24,114 bases of DNA, taken from the IMG/VR virus record IMGVR_UViG_3300044984_001784, positions 1-24,114 of that record; one strand, written 5' to 3'. Numbering within the stretch: position 1 is the first letter of the stretch; the number at the start of each line of letters is the position of its first letter. A program made the position numbers and the translations under genes. Below are positions 13,480 to 21,989 of the stretch, piece by piece. This DNA is from a virus. Below the pieces are notes generated by a model. It saw only the letters and a list, made by a program, of their open reading frames with translations. It was not told the DNA's origin and did not search any database.

Positions 13480-14433
13480 TCAGGCCAGCTTGTGCTTGAA
13501 CTGAACAATCGGAATCTGCTTGTTCTCAAACACGCGGAGCCAGTTCGTGCCAGTTGCAAGCTCGGTGCGTGTCGGGAAATCGCCAGCCGGGGTGCCTTGC
13601 CACTTGACGCCCTTCGGGTGCAGGATGAAGCGACGACGCATGGTCATCACGTCATCGCCAGCCAAGATGTCACGATCTGTTTCAAGATCGCTGGCACCAA
13701 TGGAACCCTCGGCAAAACCAACCGCACCCGCACCAAAGACGTAGCTTGTATAGGTGCCAGTGGCTACCGGCAGTCCATCATCAACGATCACGCGCTTGCC
13801 CATGTAATACGGGATACGAACCGACTTATCGGCACTGGTTTCATAAACGATGAGTTGCTGCTTGGCGAGATACGCCTCGGTAGCCGAGTGCATCGCAACC
13901 GCTGAGACATCGCCCTTGGCGTCACCGAGAAGCTGGCAGGCATCAATGAAGGTGTTGGCATTGAATGCGCGAACCGCCTCGCTGGCACCGCCCGAAATGT
14001 CGGACACGTTGCCGGACATGGACGCCGCACCGAAGGCACCAGTCAGCACCTTTATAAGCTCGGCCTGCATCTGGCGTGCCCAATAACCAGCAAGGCGGTC
14101 AATGATGGCAGCGGCAGGATCGGCGCCAGAGAATACGCCAGCCAGATCATTGACGCCGAAAGCTCGACCGCGACCTACCACGACAGCCACTTGCTTGACT
14201 GAAGAAATATTGCCAGGGGTCAGCGCCGCATCGTCGGCCAGGACTTCAGCATCGCCAGTCAGGTCGCCAAAGTAGGGCAGATTGATGGTTGCGCCACCGG
14301 AAGGGAGCGAAATGCCGGGGATGTTGGATACGATGCCAGATTGCCAGAACGCGGATAGTTCGGCGGTTCGATTGGCGCCGTATTGATTCCAGACGTCAGG
14401 GGTCAGAATGTCAGAGATTCGTGTAACAGCCAT
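13480..14433 (-). CDS. Major capsid protein
   Basis: The 317-residue protein begins MAVTRISDILTPDVWNQYGA and RTAELSAFWQSGIV, followed by INLPYFGDLTGDAEVLADDA and LTPGNISSVKQVAVVVGRGR. AFGVNDLAG, then YWARQMQAELIKVLTGAFGA and, later, AVAMHSATEAYLAKQQLI and YMGKRVIVDDGLP, form the coat-protein pattern of HK97-fold phage capsids. An AGGA site precedes the ATG by about 9 bases. It follows the scaffold gene, as expected for a capsid assembled on a separate scaffold. There is no cleavable N-terminal delta domain visible, so maturation should depend on the separate scaffold rather than a fused one. Confidence 0.9.
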   Translation of the reverse strand: MAVTRISDILTPDVWNQYGANRTAELSAFWQSGIVSNIPGISLPSGGATINLPYFGDLTGDAEVLADDAALTPGNISSVKQVAVVVGRGRAFGVNDLAGVFSGADPAAAIIDRLAGYWARQMQAELIKVLTGAFGAASMSGNVSDISGGASEAVRAFNANTFIDACQLLGDAKGDVSAVAMHSATEAYLAKQQLIVYETSADKSVRIPYYMGKRVIVDDGLPVATGTYTSYVFGAGAVGFAEGSIGASDLETDRDILAGDDVMTMRRRFILHPKGVKWQGTPAGDFPTRTELATGTNWLRVFENKQIPIVQFKHKLA

Positions 14434-14450
14434 GATTCAGTTCCTTTCGT

Positions 14451-15140
14451 TTAAGCGCCGGCAGCGGCTTTGAGTTGTGCCGCAAGCGCAGGGTTTTCGC
14501 GGGTCATTGCAATTTGCTCGGTAATATTCCGTGAGCCATTCGCCCATGGATTCTTGGCTTCACCGCCTCTAGCGTTTGTGCCATGTCCGGAGCCTCCCGC
14601 CCCTTTTGCTTTCAACAGATGAGGCTTGGTGGATGCCAGGGTTTTGACGCCATCCTCTAGCGTCATGACCTTCGTCCCATCGCCCTTGATCATGATCTGG
14701 TCATCTTCCCAAACGACTACGTTCTTGATCAACAATGAGGCTATGTCGCGGTCTATCCATTCAAAACCGGATAGCGATTTCTCAAGGGCTGCATCCAATC
14801 GACTGCCGCGATACTTGCCTTCAATCTCACCCTTTTGGGCAAGTGCTTCAGCCTTCTCGCGTTCTAATCGCTTCAGCTTGGTCTCGAATTGCTTGACCGC
14901 TTCGGCATGCCCTTTGCCATCCGGTAGGGAATCGAGGTCTGCATCGTCATCCAGCGCCAGCTTTTCAAACAGCTTGGTCTTGATGCCGCGCAACGTTTCG
15001 ACTTCTTCCTTCAGCTTCTTGCGCCCCGCAATCGATTCCTGACGGGCTGCATCACGCTGGCCTGACAGATCATCGACATAGGCTTTTAGCTCGGCAAACT
15101 TCTCGTCGCCTAGCTTGTCTTTCAGTTGTTCAAGATTCAT
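14451..15140 (-). CDS. Capsid scaffold protein
   Basis: The 229-residue product begins MNLEQLKDKLGDEKFAELKA. It is strongly charged and coiled-coil over residues about 1-115 (GRKKLKEEVETLRGIKTKLF, then FETKLKRLEREKAEALAQKG). A more globular part follows (GFEWIDRDIASLLIKNVVVW), then a Gly-rich linker and a helical Ala-rich tail (ENPALAAQLKAAAGA). This is the layout of GP20-type phage scaffolds, whose C-terminal helix docks on the capsid shell. It sits directly upstream of the capsid gene and is the first gene of the leftward late operon, with GAGG about 9 bases before the ATG. Confidence 0.85.
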   Translation of the reverse strand: MNLEQLKDKLGDEKFAELKAYVDDLSGQRDAARQESIAGRKKLKEEVETLRGIKTKLFEKLALDDDADLDSLPDGKGHAEAVKQFETKLKRLEREKAEALAQKGEIEGKYRGSRLDAALEKSLSGFEWIDRDIASLLIKNVVVWEDDQIMIKGDGTKVMTLEDGVKTLASTKPHLLKAKGAGGSGHGTNARGGEAKNPWANGSRNITEQIAMTRENPALAAQLKAAAGA

Positions 15141-15261
15141 GGTGATTTGGCCTCGCGCCTGTTATGACAGGACGCATGATCACTGGTTGCTTTCGCTCAA
15201 GTAATGGGATGCACGAAGCGGCCAACTTAACTTGCGCCAATCCCTTCACGTGCACGAAACC
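15141..15261. promoter_or_regulatory. Divergent intergenic region between scaffold and portal genes
   Basis: These 121 bases separate two operons that read away from each other, so promoters for both late operons should lie here or the transcripts should come from antitermination. I see no convincing sigma-70 pair in either direction. The one clear element is the inverted repeat CCTGT-TATG-ACAGG at 15158-15171, close to the scaffold start, a possible operator or small hairpin. Confidence 0.4.
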
Positions 15262-16953
15262 ATGACCCCGAATAAACCCCGCTTCCAGTTCATTGCCGAC
15301 GCCCTGAATGGGGCAGGGGTGTTTCGGCCAATGGTCACATACGACTCAATCGGTAAGCCGATCAGCACCACCACTACGGCGCTGATCAGATACCCCCGCG
15401 AATCCGAGGAAAAGTTTGCTCGGCGTAATGATGTGGCGTGGTACGAGAATCACATGCTGTCATCCTGCCGCCGCTTCGTTGGCTACCTGTCCAAGAAACC
15501 CCCAGCGCGTGACATTGGGAACCCGCTGCTTGAGGACATGACCGCAGACTGTAACTGGCGCGGCGATAGCATCGACGTGTTCTTTCAGGGATTCATGACC
15601 GAGGCCAAGGCTCGCGGATCAATGCTGCTCCTTATCGATATGCCGAGGTCTGAGCCTGTCACGATGGCCGAGCAGATTGAACAAAGATTCTTTCCATATT
15701 TTGTCCAGATCGCTCCCGAGGCCGTTACCCGCTACGAGTTGGACATGCGCGGTCGGATCAGCCTCGTTGAAATCAGCGTCATTCACAATGGAAAGCAAGC
15801 CATCAAAGGCTGGGATACGGAAAGCTGGTGGGTCACGCAAGACGGCCAGGAGGTCGACGGCGATCTGCATGGTCTAGGCATCTGCCCGGTCATCGCCTTC
15901 TCTGAATCTGGCGACTTCCCCTGCTATGGCGACTTCGCTCAGATCGCTGACATCAGCAAGCGACTATTCAATGCCCGGTCTGAATTGGACGAGATTCTTC
16001 GGGCGCAGACGTTCTCGCTGCTCCATTACCATGTTCCGCCAGATCAGCACGACTTTGACACCAAATCGGTAGCCGAGGCGATTGGCACCCACAACATGCT
16101 GATCCATCGGGGTGACGCTCCTGGCTTCATCGCACCGCCTGAAGGGCCAGCGACCACCTACCTTGAGAACATTGCCCGGCTTGAGGAAGCAATCAAGCGA
16201 GCGGCCTTGGTGGTCGAGGCGCCAGAGAAGCAGACGGCAGAATCCGGCCTTGCCCTGACTATCCGATTCCAGGCGCTGAATTCTGCGCTTACCAGTTTCG
16301 CTCGTCGCATGGAGGACTTTGAGCGCAGGGCATGGGACGTGGCCTGCAAATGGCTGAATATCGAACCAGATCGCGTCAATGTCCAGTGGGCCAAGGATTA
16401 CGCCCTGGCAGACCTGAAGATGGAGCTGGAGGTGCTGGGCGCCATGCAGGCGAGCGGATTCCCCGAAGAAGCCATCAAGCTACAGCAGGCGCAGATTGCC
16501 GCCCTGGCCTTCTCCACCTCCGAGCAAGACGACCTTCAAACGGTGCTTGATGCCATCGGCGCAGGAGCTGGCGAGGTCACTGATGGGATCGATCCCAACG
16601 CCGACCCCAATGCCGATCCTGCACAGAACGACACAAACGGCGCTACAGGCGATCAGCAGGCCGAAGGTAAGCAATCCCCCGCGCCGATAGACCTCGGGGC
16701 TGTGGAGAGCCGCCTCGCATCGATTGAGGCCAAGATTTCCGAACCCAAGCAAGAGCAGACGCCGATTGATCTGGCTCCGCTGAATTCCAAGGTCGAGCAG
16801 CTTACGACGGCAATCGATCAACTTCGGAATCAGCCAATCCAGCCGCAACCACAAACCCCGGTGATCTTCAATACCGCATCTGGCGCCAAGGTGATTGAAC
16901 TACGACACAACACCGACGGCAAGCTGGTAGGCGCTGAAGTTCGTGAAGCCTGA
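15262..16953 (+). CDS. Phage portal protein (DUF4055 type)
   Basis: From the ATG at 15262 the product has 563 residues. MTPNKPRFQFIADALNGAGV, NHMLSSCRRFVGYLSKKPPA, DVFFQGFMTEAKARGSMLLL and AQTFSLLHYHVPP are typical of DUF4055 proteins, which are treated as portals of tailed phages. The Ala/Glu-rich region (LVVEAPEKQTAESGLALTIR) is the expected crown-domain helix. The C-terminal third (from about 440) is a low-complexity tail with an NADPNADP repeat and coiled coil. In-frame TTG (15232) and GTG (15250) starts exist, but none of the starts has a clear ribosome site, which is odd for the first gene of an operon. It would form the dodecameric DNA channel at the capsid vertex. Confidence 0.8.
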   Translation: MTPNKPRFQFIADALNGAGVFRPMVTYDSIGKPISTTTTALIRYPRESEEKFARRNDVAWYENHMLSSCRRFVGYLSKKPPARDIGNPLLEDMTADCNWRGDSIDVFFQGFMTEAKARGSMLLLIDMPRSEPVTMAEQIEQRFFPYFVQIAPEAVTRYELDMRGRISLVEISVIHNGKQAIKGWDTESWWVTQDGQEVDGDLHGLGICPVIAFSESGDFPCYGDFAQIADISKRLFNARSELDEILRAQTFSLLHYHVPPDQHDFDTKSVAEAIGTHNMLIHRGDAPGFIAPPEGPATTYLENIARLEEAIKRAALVVEAPEKQTAESGLALTIRFQALNSALTSFARRMEDFERRAWDVACKWLNIEPDRVNVQWAKDYALADLKMELEVLGAMQASGFPEEAIKLQQAQIAALAFSTSEQDDLQTVLDAIGAGAGEVTDGIDPNADPNADPAQNDTNGATGDQQAEGKQSPAPIDLGAVESRLASIEAKISEPKQEQTPIDLAPLNSKVEQLTTAIDQLRNQPIQPQPQTPVIFNTASGAKVIELRHNTDGKLVGAEVREA

Positions 16954-16969
16954 CCATTCAAGGATAAAT

Positions 16970-17419
16970 ATGCCCACCTACATCGTCACCAATAAAGCCA
17001 CTGGCGCGGAAGTCACACGCTACTGCTCATCGCAGATCACCGAGCAGATCAACCAGGCCGACTACCCGCTGGCCGACTTTGATCACGCGGAGTACAACGA
17101 GGAAGTGCCTGCCGTAGCAGCAGCGCCAATGAAAATCACCAAGCTCGCCTTCCGCAACCGATTCACCCAGGCTGAGAAGGTCGCCATCGAGATCGCCGCA
17201 CTGGATGATCCTGCCGCGCCCATGCAGCAACGGGCATTGGCTGCCGCCCTTCGCGCCAATCAAGCCGACATTCAAGCCGCGCAGTATGTCGATCTAAACC
17301 GCGAAGATACGCGCACCGGAGTGCAGACATTGGAGTCAGTGGGATTGATTGCCACTGGCCGCGCCGAAGAGATTATCGACACCGCGCCGAGCGCGCAGGA
17401 GGTCTATCGTGGCGAATAA
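16970..17419 (+). CDS. Phage protein with RFxxAE / VDLxRxD domain (149 aa)
   Basis: AAGGA 5 bases before the ATG at 16970 decides the start; the in-frame GTG at 16943 overlaps the portal end without a site. The N-terminal third (MPTYIVTNKATGAEVTRYCS) is followed by MKITKLAFRNRFTQAEKVAI, DDPAAPMQQRALAAALRA, AAQYVDLNREDTRTGVQTLE and a charged tail. I recall the second part as a small domain common beside phage fibre genes; its function is unknown. It shows the same residue pattern as the C-terminal half of the protein at 3609-4001. The downstream gene starts inside its last codons. Confidence 0.65.
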   Translation: MPTYIVTNKATGAEVTRYCSSQITEQINQADYPLADFDHAEYNEEVPAVAAAPMKITKLAFRNRFTQAEKVAIEIAALDDPAAPMQQRALAAALRANQADIQAAQYVDLNREDTRTGVQTLESVGLIATGRAEEIIDTAPSAQEVYRGE

Positions 17420-18806
17420 ATACCTCATTCAAGGCGCTACTTACTGCGGCGATGGAACCACCAGTGCAGAGGCCGCGAGTGCGGGTGCTGCCGGGGCGTG
17501 GAACAACATCAACGTATTCCAAGGCACCGCGCCGGCCTACGGCACGCTCGCCGCGAGTGATGTGGTCTATATCCGCAGCAAGACCTCGGCGGGTGCCGAT
17601 ATTGCCGTGTCGATTTCAGGTGCCGCCCTCTACCTTGGATCGACGGCCGCTGCTGAATTGACGCCGATTCAGTGGGTCATTGATAGTGGGACTGTGTGGA
17701 GCGGCATCAGTGGTACGGTGACATTCACCATGACCGATGGAAACATCATTTACACCAGAAACTATAACAACATCAACGCCGGTGAGCATAAGTTGATATT
17801 GGTGCATGCCTATACAAACTTTGCAAATACAACATGTATATTGTTAGGGGCCGCGATAACCCACGGTGTAAAAATTGATACATCTGCTTTTACAGGTAGT
17901 TATGGCGGGAACATTTATGTCGAGTCTGGAACTCACGTTAACCTTTATTCAGTCAGTAAGCATGCATACCACGGCGTCATGGTTGGCGGTGGGCAAAATA
18001 GAGACATAACGTTGATAAATCCGACGATTGAATGCTTGGCGGTAACGGAATTGGGTTGGGCTGGAACATTGTTTAACGACGGCGGGAATTTTGGTGGTAG
18101 TTTCGTCGTGTTCGGTGGGCGCGCTTTCGGTGCGGGATGTTATGACGCACGTACTGTGCATCGTATTGGAGCGAATGCCGGAGCCTCATCGTATTATGGA
18201 TTTCAATATCCACGCAATATGGTGCTCGTAAACTCATTCCCAACATATTCAAGCGTATTTGCGAACGGTGGGGATGGTGTGGTTGGGAATGCATATGCAG
18301 ACTACAACTACTTCTACGACTCCCGAGACGATGGTTATTATCCGACGCTTAACGCGCTGCTAGAAACCAGCGTGGCGGATGGGTGGTCATACAAAGTCTA
18401 TCCCTATCGCACCACAAAGCAAAAACCTGCGCGAGTTCCCGTATCGAAACTCTACGCACTCACCGCAGCAGCAAAAACGATCACTCTGGAACTGCTTTGG
18501 CCGACCAGCATGAGTGCGCCAACCAAAGAACTTGTGTATATGTCGGTGGCCTATACCGACGACAGCACAGGTGTCAAGAAATTCGTCACCAGCCTTGATC
18601 CTGCTGGCGGCACCTTGGCGACATCGACAGCAGCGTGGAGCGCAACGACCTACGGGGCATCCAGCTTTACCAAGTACAAGCTCGAAGTCACTACACCGAC
18701 CAGCATCAAGCAAGACACGGAAGTCATGGCCGTGCTGCTCTCATCCCCACGATCCGCCTCGGCGACTGACATCGTCTTCGTCGATCCTGATTTCACGTTG
18801 ACCTGA
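17409..18806 (+). CDS. Beta-rich virion fibre or decoration protein (465 aa)
   Basis: The GTG at 17409 has a strong AGGAGG 7 bases upstream and gives MANKYLIQGATYCGDGTTSA. A longer reading in this frame from 17349 adds an Arg-rich leader and is rejected. The protein is rich in short beta turns (LYLGSTAAAELTPIQWVIDS, GGNIYVESGTHVNLYSVSKH, then NRDITLINPTIE), which suggests a right-handed beta-helix like those of phage fibres and polysaccharide-binding proteins. The last 130 residues (KLYALTAAAKTITLELLWPT onward) look like an immunoglobulin-like or jelly-roll cap. The middle of the gene (about 17745-18330) is AT-richer than either end, hinting at exchange of the variable part. No catalytic residues are assigned. 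Confidence 0.6.
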   Translation: MANKYLIQGATYCGDGTTSAEAASAGAAGAWNNINVFQGTAPAYGTLAASDVVYIRSKTSAGADIAVSISGAALYLGSTAAAELTPIQWVIDSGTVWSGISGTVTFTMTDGNIIYTRNYNNINAGEHKLILVHAYTNFANTTCILLGAAITHGVKIDTSAFTGSYGGNIYVESGTHVNLYSVSKHAYHGVMVGGGQNRDITLINPTIECLAVTELGWAGTLFNDGGNFGGSFVVFGGRAFGAGCYDARTVHRIGANAGASSYYGFQYPRNMVLVNSFPTYSSVFANGGDGVVGNAYADYNYFYDSRDDGYYPTLNALLETSVADGWSYKVYPYRTTKQKPARVPVSKLYALTAAAKTITLELLWPTSMSAPTKELVYMSVAYTDDSTGVKKFVTSLDPAGGTLATSTAAWSATTYGASSFTKYKLEVTTPTSIKQDTEVMAVLLSSPRSASATDIVFVDPDFTLT

Positions 18807-18808
18807 TC

Positions 18809-19195
18809 ATGGCAAAGGTTCATCCGTTCGGAGCAATGGCCTTCAGTGGGTTGGCGACGGGTAGGTCGCGGCCTCTTGGACTTTGCGGGTATTCGGTCAC
18901 GGCATTGCCCACCGACCCCATCGGCACCGCCACCGTCACTTTCTCTGGCGTCAATGCCAACAGCGAAATCCGCGTCTATCGTGCTGATGGAGTGGAGTCG
19001 GCCGGCGTCGAGCTATGCGATGCCAATCACGCGCTCACCTGGTCAGTCTATGCGCCCGGCGCTAATTCAATCTTCCGCGTGGTCGTGGTGCATCCCGACT
19101 ACAAGATCAAGGAATTCACCTACACCCCAACCGTCGGCGCGCAAAACCTGCCCATCCAGCAGGAAGCTGACAAGTGGTACAGCAACCCAGCGTAA
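18809..19195 (+). CDS. Small Ig-like virion protein (128 aa)
   Basis: MAKVHPFGAMAFSGLATGRS is followed by a compact beta domain (TATVTFSGVNANSEIRVYRA and LTWSVYAPGANSIFRVVVVH), with the end QEADKWYSNPA. The strand pattern resembles the small beta-sandwich domains of decoration and fibre-cap proteins, but I recognise no named family. The ATG is two bases after the previous stop and has no good ribosome site, so translation is probably coupled. The C terminus WYSNP-A resembles WYANP at the end of the next protein. Confidence 0.55.
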   Translation: MAKVHPFGAMAFSGLATGRSRPLGLCGYSVTALPTDPIGTATVTFSGVNANSEIRVYRADGVESAGVELCDANHALTWSVYAPGANSIFRVVVVHPDYKIKEFTYTPTVGAQNLPIQQEADKWYSNPA

Positions 19196-19204
19196 GGAAT
19201 AGCC

Positions 19205-20557
19205 ATGGCAAAGATACTCGATCCCGATTCGCTCACCTACATTGTGGATGGTTCGCCATCGACGGAGATTCTGCGCTTCAACACCACGGCCAAGACGATC
19301 ACCCTGGCCGAAGGCGGCGCCTTTACATTCAAGGATGGGGTCACCGGGCAGTGCCTGTTCTCCAAGATCAAGGAGGTCATCAAGGCCAGCTCCACCCTGA
19401 TCTCGGTCGCCCTGCCAGTGCGCGAGATGATCCACGATGAGTCGATGGAGTTGATCAACGGGTGGACGTTCGGCAACACCAACACGGTCAAGGCTGTTCG
19501 AGATTGCGGCGTGGCCTATGTCAATGCCGCTGGCGCGATCACCGCCATGTTCGCTTGCTTCGTGTCTCTTGGGACACTCGCAGCCGGCACCACCACAGAG
19601 CTTTATTACACTCAGGACAGCGCCACCAACGCCAGCACCTCGACCTTCACGCACATCAACACCGCGACTTCGTTCGGCGTCAATGAACTGGTGCAGATTT
19701 ACAGCGACACCAACGGCGACGGCACTCCTGACTACGACCGACGCGCCTATGCCAAGGTATTTCTGCGCCGCGCCGGCTATACGTTCGACGAATCCAGCAA
19801 TGCCGACATTGGCTACAGCACGCTGACCTACAAGAAATATAACTTCCCGATCACGCATGTGGTCGATGCTGGCGTCACCGTGGATGATGCCACCCTGGCT
19901 GGCTACACCGGGATGAGCATCCAGTGGTACGCCACCGCGCAATCAGCCAGCCTCGGCACCAATGGGCCATATGATTTCCACCTGATCATCAACGCCAACG
20001 GCAAGACTCACGCCGAGACGTACTCTTGGGTGCAGTATCAGCTTCGGCAATCCGCTGACATCGATGCTGGCGCCGGGAATCGCACCGGACAGGTCGCGCC
20101 TTCCCTGGTGTTCATGGATGGCACCACACTCAAGACGCGCTATCAATCGGGCGTCGGTGGCGTGCATGTGTCAAACATCAGCGCCGTGAGCTACAACGAC
20201 ATCGCGGAAGCTGATGACACGCAAGCCTATCGCACCTACCCGCTGTCGGTATCGGTGGCGGTGGAGTTTGATTCCTACCTGAAAGGCGACACGGATTCCT
20301 ACTTCTGGATTTTCGAGACAGCCGACTATGGAACCCCTGGCGCTACCCCGTTCCTCGATTCATCTGGAGCGCAGATGAAAGGGGCTGCGACCGCTGACAC
20401 CTCATTCGCCAGCACCTATAGCACCGATGTCCCGCTGACCGGAATCGCCCTGGGCAAGGCCGGCGCCAAGATCGCTATGGCTACCGGGACGCTGACCAAT
20501 GCCGGGGTCAAGTTGGTGTTCGTCGCCGGCTTAGAGCGTTGGTATGCGAATCCGTAA
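19205..20557 (+). CDS. Virion structural protein of unknown family (450 aa)
   Basis: AAGGA 7 bases before the ATG supports the start MAKILDPDSLTYIVDGSPST. The sequence is beta-rich and neutral in its first quarter (FNTTAKTITLAEGGAFTFKD), with a long regular middle (SVALPVREMIHDESMELING, YTQDSATNASTSTFTHINTA, YDRRAYAKVFLRRAGYTFDE). A C-terminal domain ends GVKLVFVAGLERWYANP. The evenly GC-rich coding sequence and its place between fibre-like genes suggest a major fibre or decoration protein. I do not recognise the family and assign no enzymatic role. Long open frames on the opposite strand are shadows of its GC-rich codons. Confidence 0.65.
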   Translation: MAKILDPDSLTYIVDGSPSTEILRFNTTAKTITLAEGGAFTFKDGVTGQCLFSKIKEVIKASSTLISVALPVREMIHDESMELINGWTFGNTNTVKAVRDCGVAYVNAAGAITAMFACFVSLGTLAAGTTTELYYTQDSATNASTSTFTHINTATSFGVNELVQIYSDTNGDGTPDYDRRAYAKVFLRRAGYTFDESSNADIGYSTLTYKKYNFPITHVVDAGVTVDDATLAGYTGMSIQWYATAQSASLGTNGPYDFHLIINANGKTHAETYSWVQYQLRQSADIDAGAGNRTGQVAPSLVFMDGTTLKTRYQSGVGGVHVSNISAVSYNDIAEADDTQAYRTYPLSVSVAVEFDSYLKGDTDSYFWIFETADYGTPGATPFLDSSGAQMKGAATADTSFASTYSTDVPLTGIALGKAGAKIAMATGTLTNAGVKLVFVAGLERWYANP

Positions 20558-20566
20558 GGGGCTGGC

Positions 20567-20977
20567 GTGAGCTATACCTTCAATGGGGCAACGAAACGGA
20601 TCACCCTCGCCGGGGTGACTACGCTCAATCTGATCGATCTGCATTCGCGCTGGAAGGAATGGGTGCTGTCTGGCAACGCTGAGTGCCTGATCGCCTTCAA
20701 TGCCGTGGGCGGCGACATCCCGGCCATTCCGTTATACCTGTTCCTGCTCAATGGCTGGCGCATCGTCCCTCAAGCCTCAGATCATGTGCTGACAGTGGCG
20801 AATGGCATCCTTGAGACATCCGACTCTGCCGATCCGTTCGTTGATCCGGCAGGGAGCTACAAGATTCGGATAAATCGCCAATCGCCAGGGATCGCCATTG
20901 GCTATAGCAGCACCGGCACCAGTGGGCCGAGCGCCGACGATATAGCCACTGCCGTCTGGTCTAAGACGCTACCGTGA
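20567..20977 (+). CDS. Phage structural protein (136 aa)
   Basis: The GTG start at 20567 has AAGGGG 6 bases upstream. MSYTFNGATKRITLAGVTTL, then DLHSRWKEWVLSGNAECL and SYKIRINRQSPGIAIGYSST form a compact beta domain. It ends with a Ser/Gly-rich linker and DDIATAVWSKTLP. I recall DxIAxAVW tails from phage fibre proteins, where they link to the next module. Its stop overlaps the next gene's start as GTGA. A structural role is likely; the exact place in the virion is unknown. Confidence 0.6.
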   Translation: MSYTFNGATKRITLAGVTTLNLIDLHSRWKEWVLSGNAECLIAFNAVGGDIPAIPLYLFLLNGWRIVPQASDHVLTVANGILETSDSADPFVDPAGSYKIRINRQSPGIAIGYSSTGTSGPSADDIATAVWSKTLP

Positions 20978-21558
20978 CAGCCGCTGAACGACTAAGGTTG
21001 CTGGCTGGCACCGCTGGCACAGCGGCAACGCTTCTTGCCCTGCTGGGATCGGGAGCGACTGCCGGCGCAATGCTGGTCGAGTACTCGGGCCTGGAAACAG
21101 GAACAGCAGCACAGCACCTTCTAGTTGACGTAGATCAAACCGAGCAGGTCGAAGGGGTTGGTGGTGGAGTTAGGTTCGTTCCATCAGCCCGTACACAGCC
21201 CGTACACGCGACCGGATTCATTGTTGAGGAACGAAGGTCTGCCAATCCTGAGCCAACCGGCACAGAGCCTATCCTGGCCGATCCTGGCGCCGGCCAATCC
21301 GAGAATGGCGACAGCCTCGTCCAAATAGGCACCAGCCTATCCGAATTTGCGCCTGATCTTTCTCCAGAAGGGGCCGCAGGAAGCGAATACGAGGCGCTGG
21401 ACGGGATTACCCAACAAGGGCCGGATAAATCCTTCACCGACGCCCTGAATGCGCTAGAAACAGCCATTCTTGCCCATTCCCAGCCAGTTGCTATCGATGG
21501 CTTTGATTCCGATGATGAGGCGCTGGCGCTGATCCTGGCAATTGCGGAGACACTATGA
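20974..21558 (+). CDS. Hypothetical virion-operon protein (194 aa)
   Basis: The GTG start overlaps the previous stop (GTGA) and has no separate ribosome site. The first 50 residues (MTAAERLRLLAGTAGTAATL, then LLGSGATAGAMLVEYSGLET and GTAAQHLL) are small-residue-rich and resemble the Ala/Gly/Thr modules that precede phage fibre domains. Residues 55-150 are acidic, Pro/Gly/Ser-rich and probably disordered. The C terminus (FTDALNALETAILAHSQPVA and DDEALALILAIAETL) is helical. I do not recognise a family. It could be a linker, a neck-fibre base or an assembly factor. Confidence 0.55.
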   Translation: MTAAERLRLLAGTAGTAATLLALLGSGATAGAMLVEYSGLETGTAAQHLLVDVDQTEQVEGVGGGVRFVPSARTQPVHATGFIVEERRSANPEPTGTEPILADPGAGQSENGDSLVQIGTSLSEFAPDLSPEGAAGSEYEALDGITQQGPDKSFTDALNALETAILAHSQPVAIDGFDSDDEALALILAIAETL

Positions 21559-21989
21559 ACATTGACATCCATGTGGCCGGGATCGATGCGACCCAAGCAA
21601 TGCTTGCTAAGGTTGGGCAGGCGTCCGACGCAGCAATCCGAGGGCTTGCCCAGCGAATCTATGACCTCTCTGAACGCGGCGCCGACAAGCACACCAAGAC
21701 CGGGGCACTGTTCCGCTCGATCTACATTAAGTCGGCCCCTGGCGGGTGGGAGGTTGGGCATGACCTGCAGATGGCTCCGCATGCGATCTTCGTCCATTGG
21801 GGAACCAAGCCACACCTGATCAAGCCCAAGACCAAGAAGGCTCCGCGCTGGACGGCTGGCAATCGCTGGGCCTTCGCCAAGGTTGTCCATCATCCAGGCT
21901 ACAAGGGCGACCCCTGGCTGGTCACTGCAGCCAATAAAGCACTCACCGAATTCCCGAAAATGATCGCAAAACACCTGAAAGGTTCATAA
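21555..21989 (+). CDS. HK97 gp10-like head-tail connector / tail completion protein
   Basis: The ATG overlaps the previous stop (ATGA) and has GGAG 5 bases upstream. HTKTGALFRSIYIKSAPGGW, HAIFVHWGTKPHLIKPKTKK and FAKVVHHPGYKGDPWLVTAA match the HK97-gp10 family pattern (xGTKPHxIxPK, then HPGxK). The length of 144 residues is normal. This protein acts at the head-tail joint or tail completion step. It sits upstream of two small connector-type genes, as in many siphophages, but is far from, and opposite in strand to, the tail tube gene it usually precedes. Confidence 0.85.
   Translation: MNIDIHVAGIDATQAMLAKVGQASDAAIRGLAQRIYDLSERGADKHTKTGALFRSIYIKSAPGGWEVGHDLQMAPHAIFVHWGTKPHLIKPKTKKAPRWTAGNRWAFAKVVHHPGYKGDPWLVTAANKALTEFPKMIAKHLKGS

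Noticed and set aside
19067-19942. Long open frame on the minus strand (about 290 codons)
   Set aside because: It lies entirely opposite two well-supported rightward structural genes, has no ribosome site and no family-like motifs. GC-rich codons on the real strand suppress stops in this frame.
21135-21974. Minus-strand open frame of about 280 codons
   Set aside because: It is antisense to the gp10-like gene and its upstream neighbour, both with good starts and family patterns. Its composition (Ser/Arg/Pro-rich) is typical of a shadow frame.
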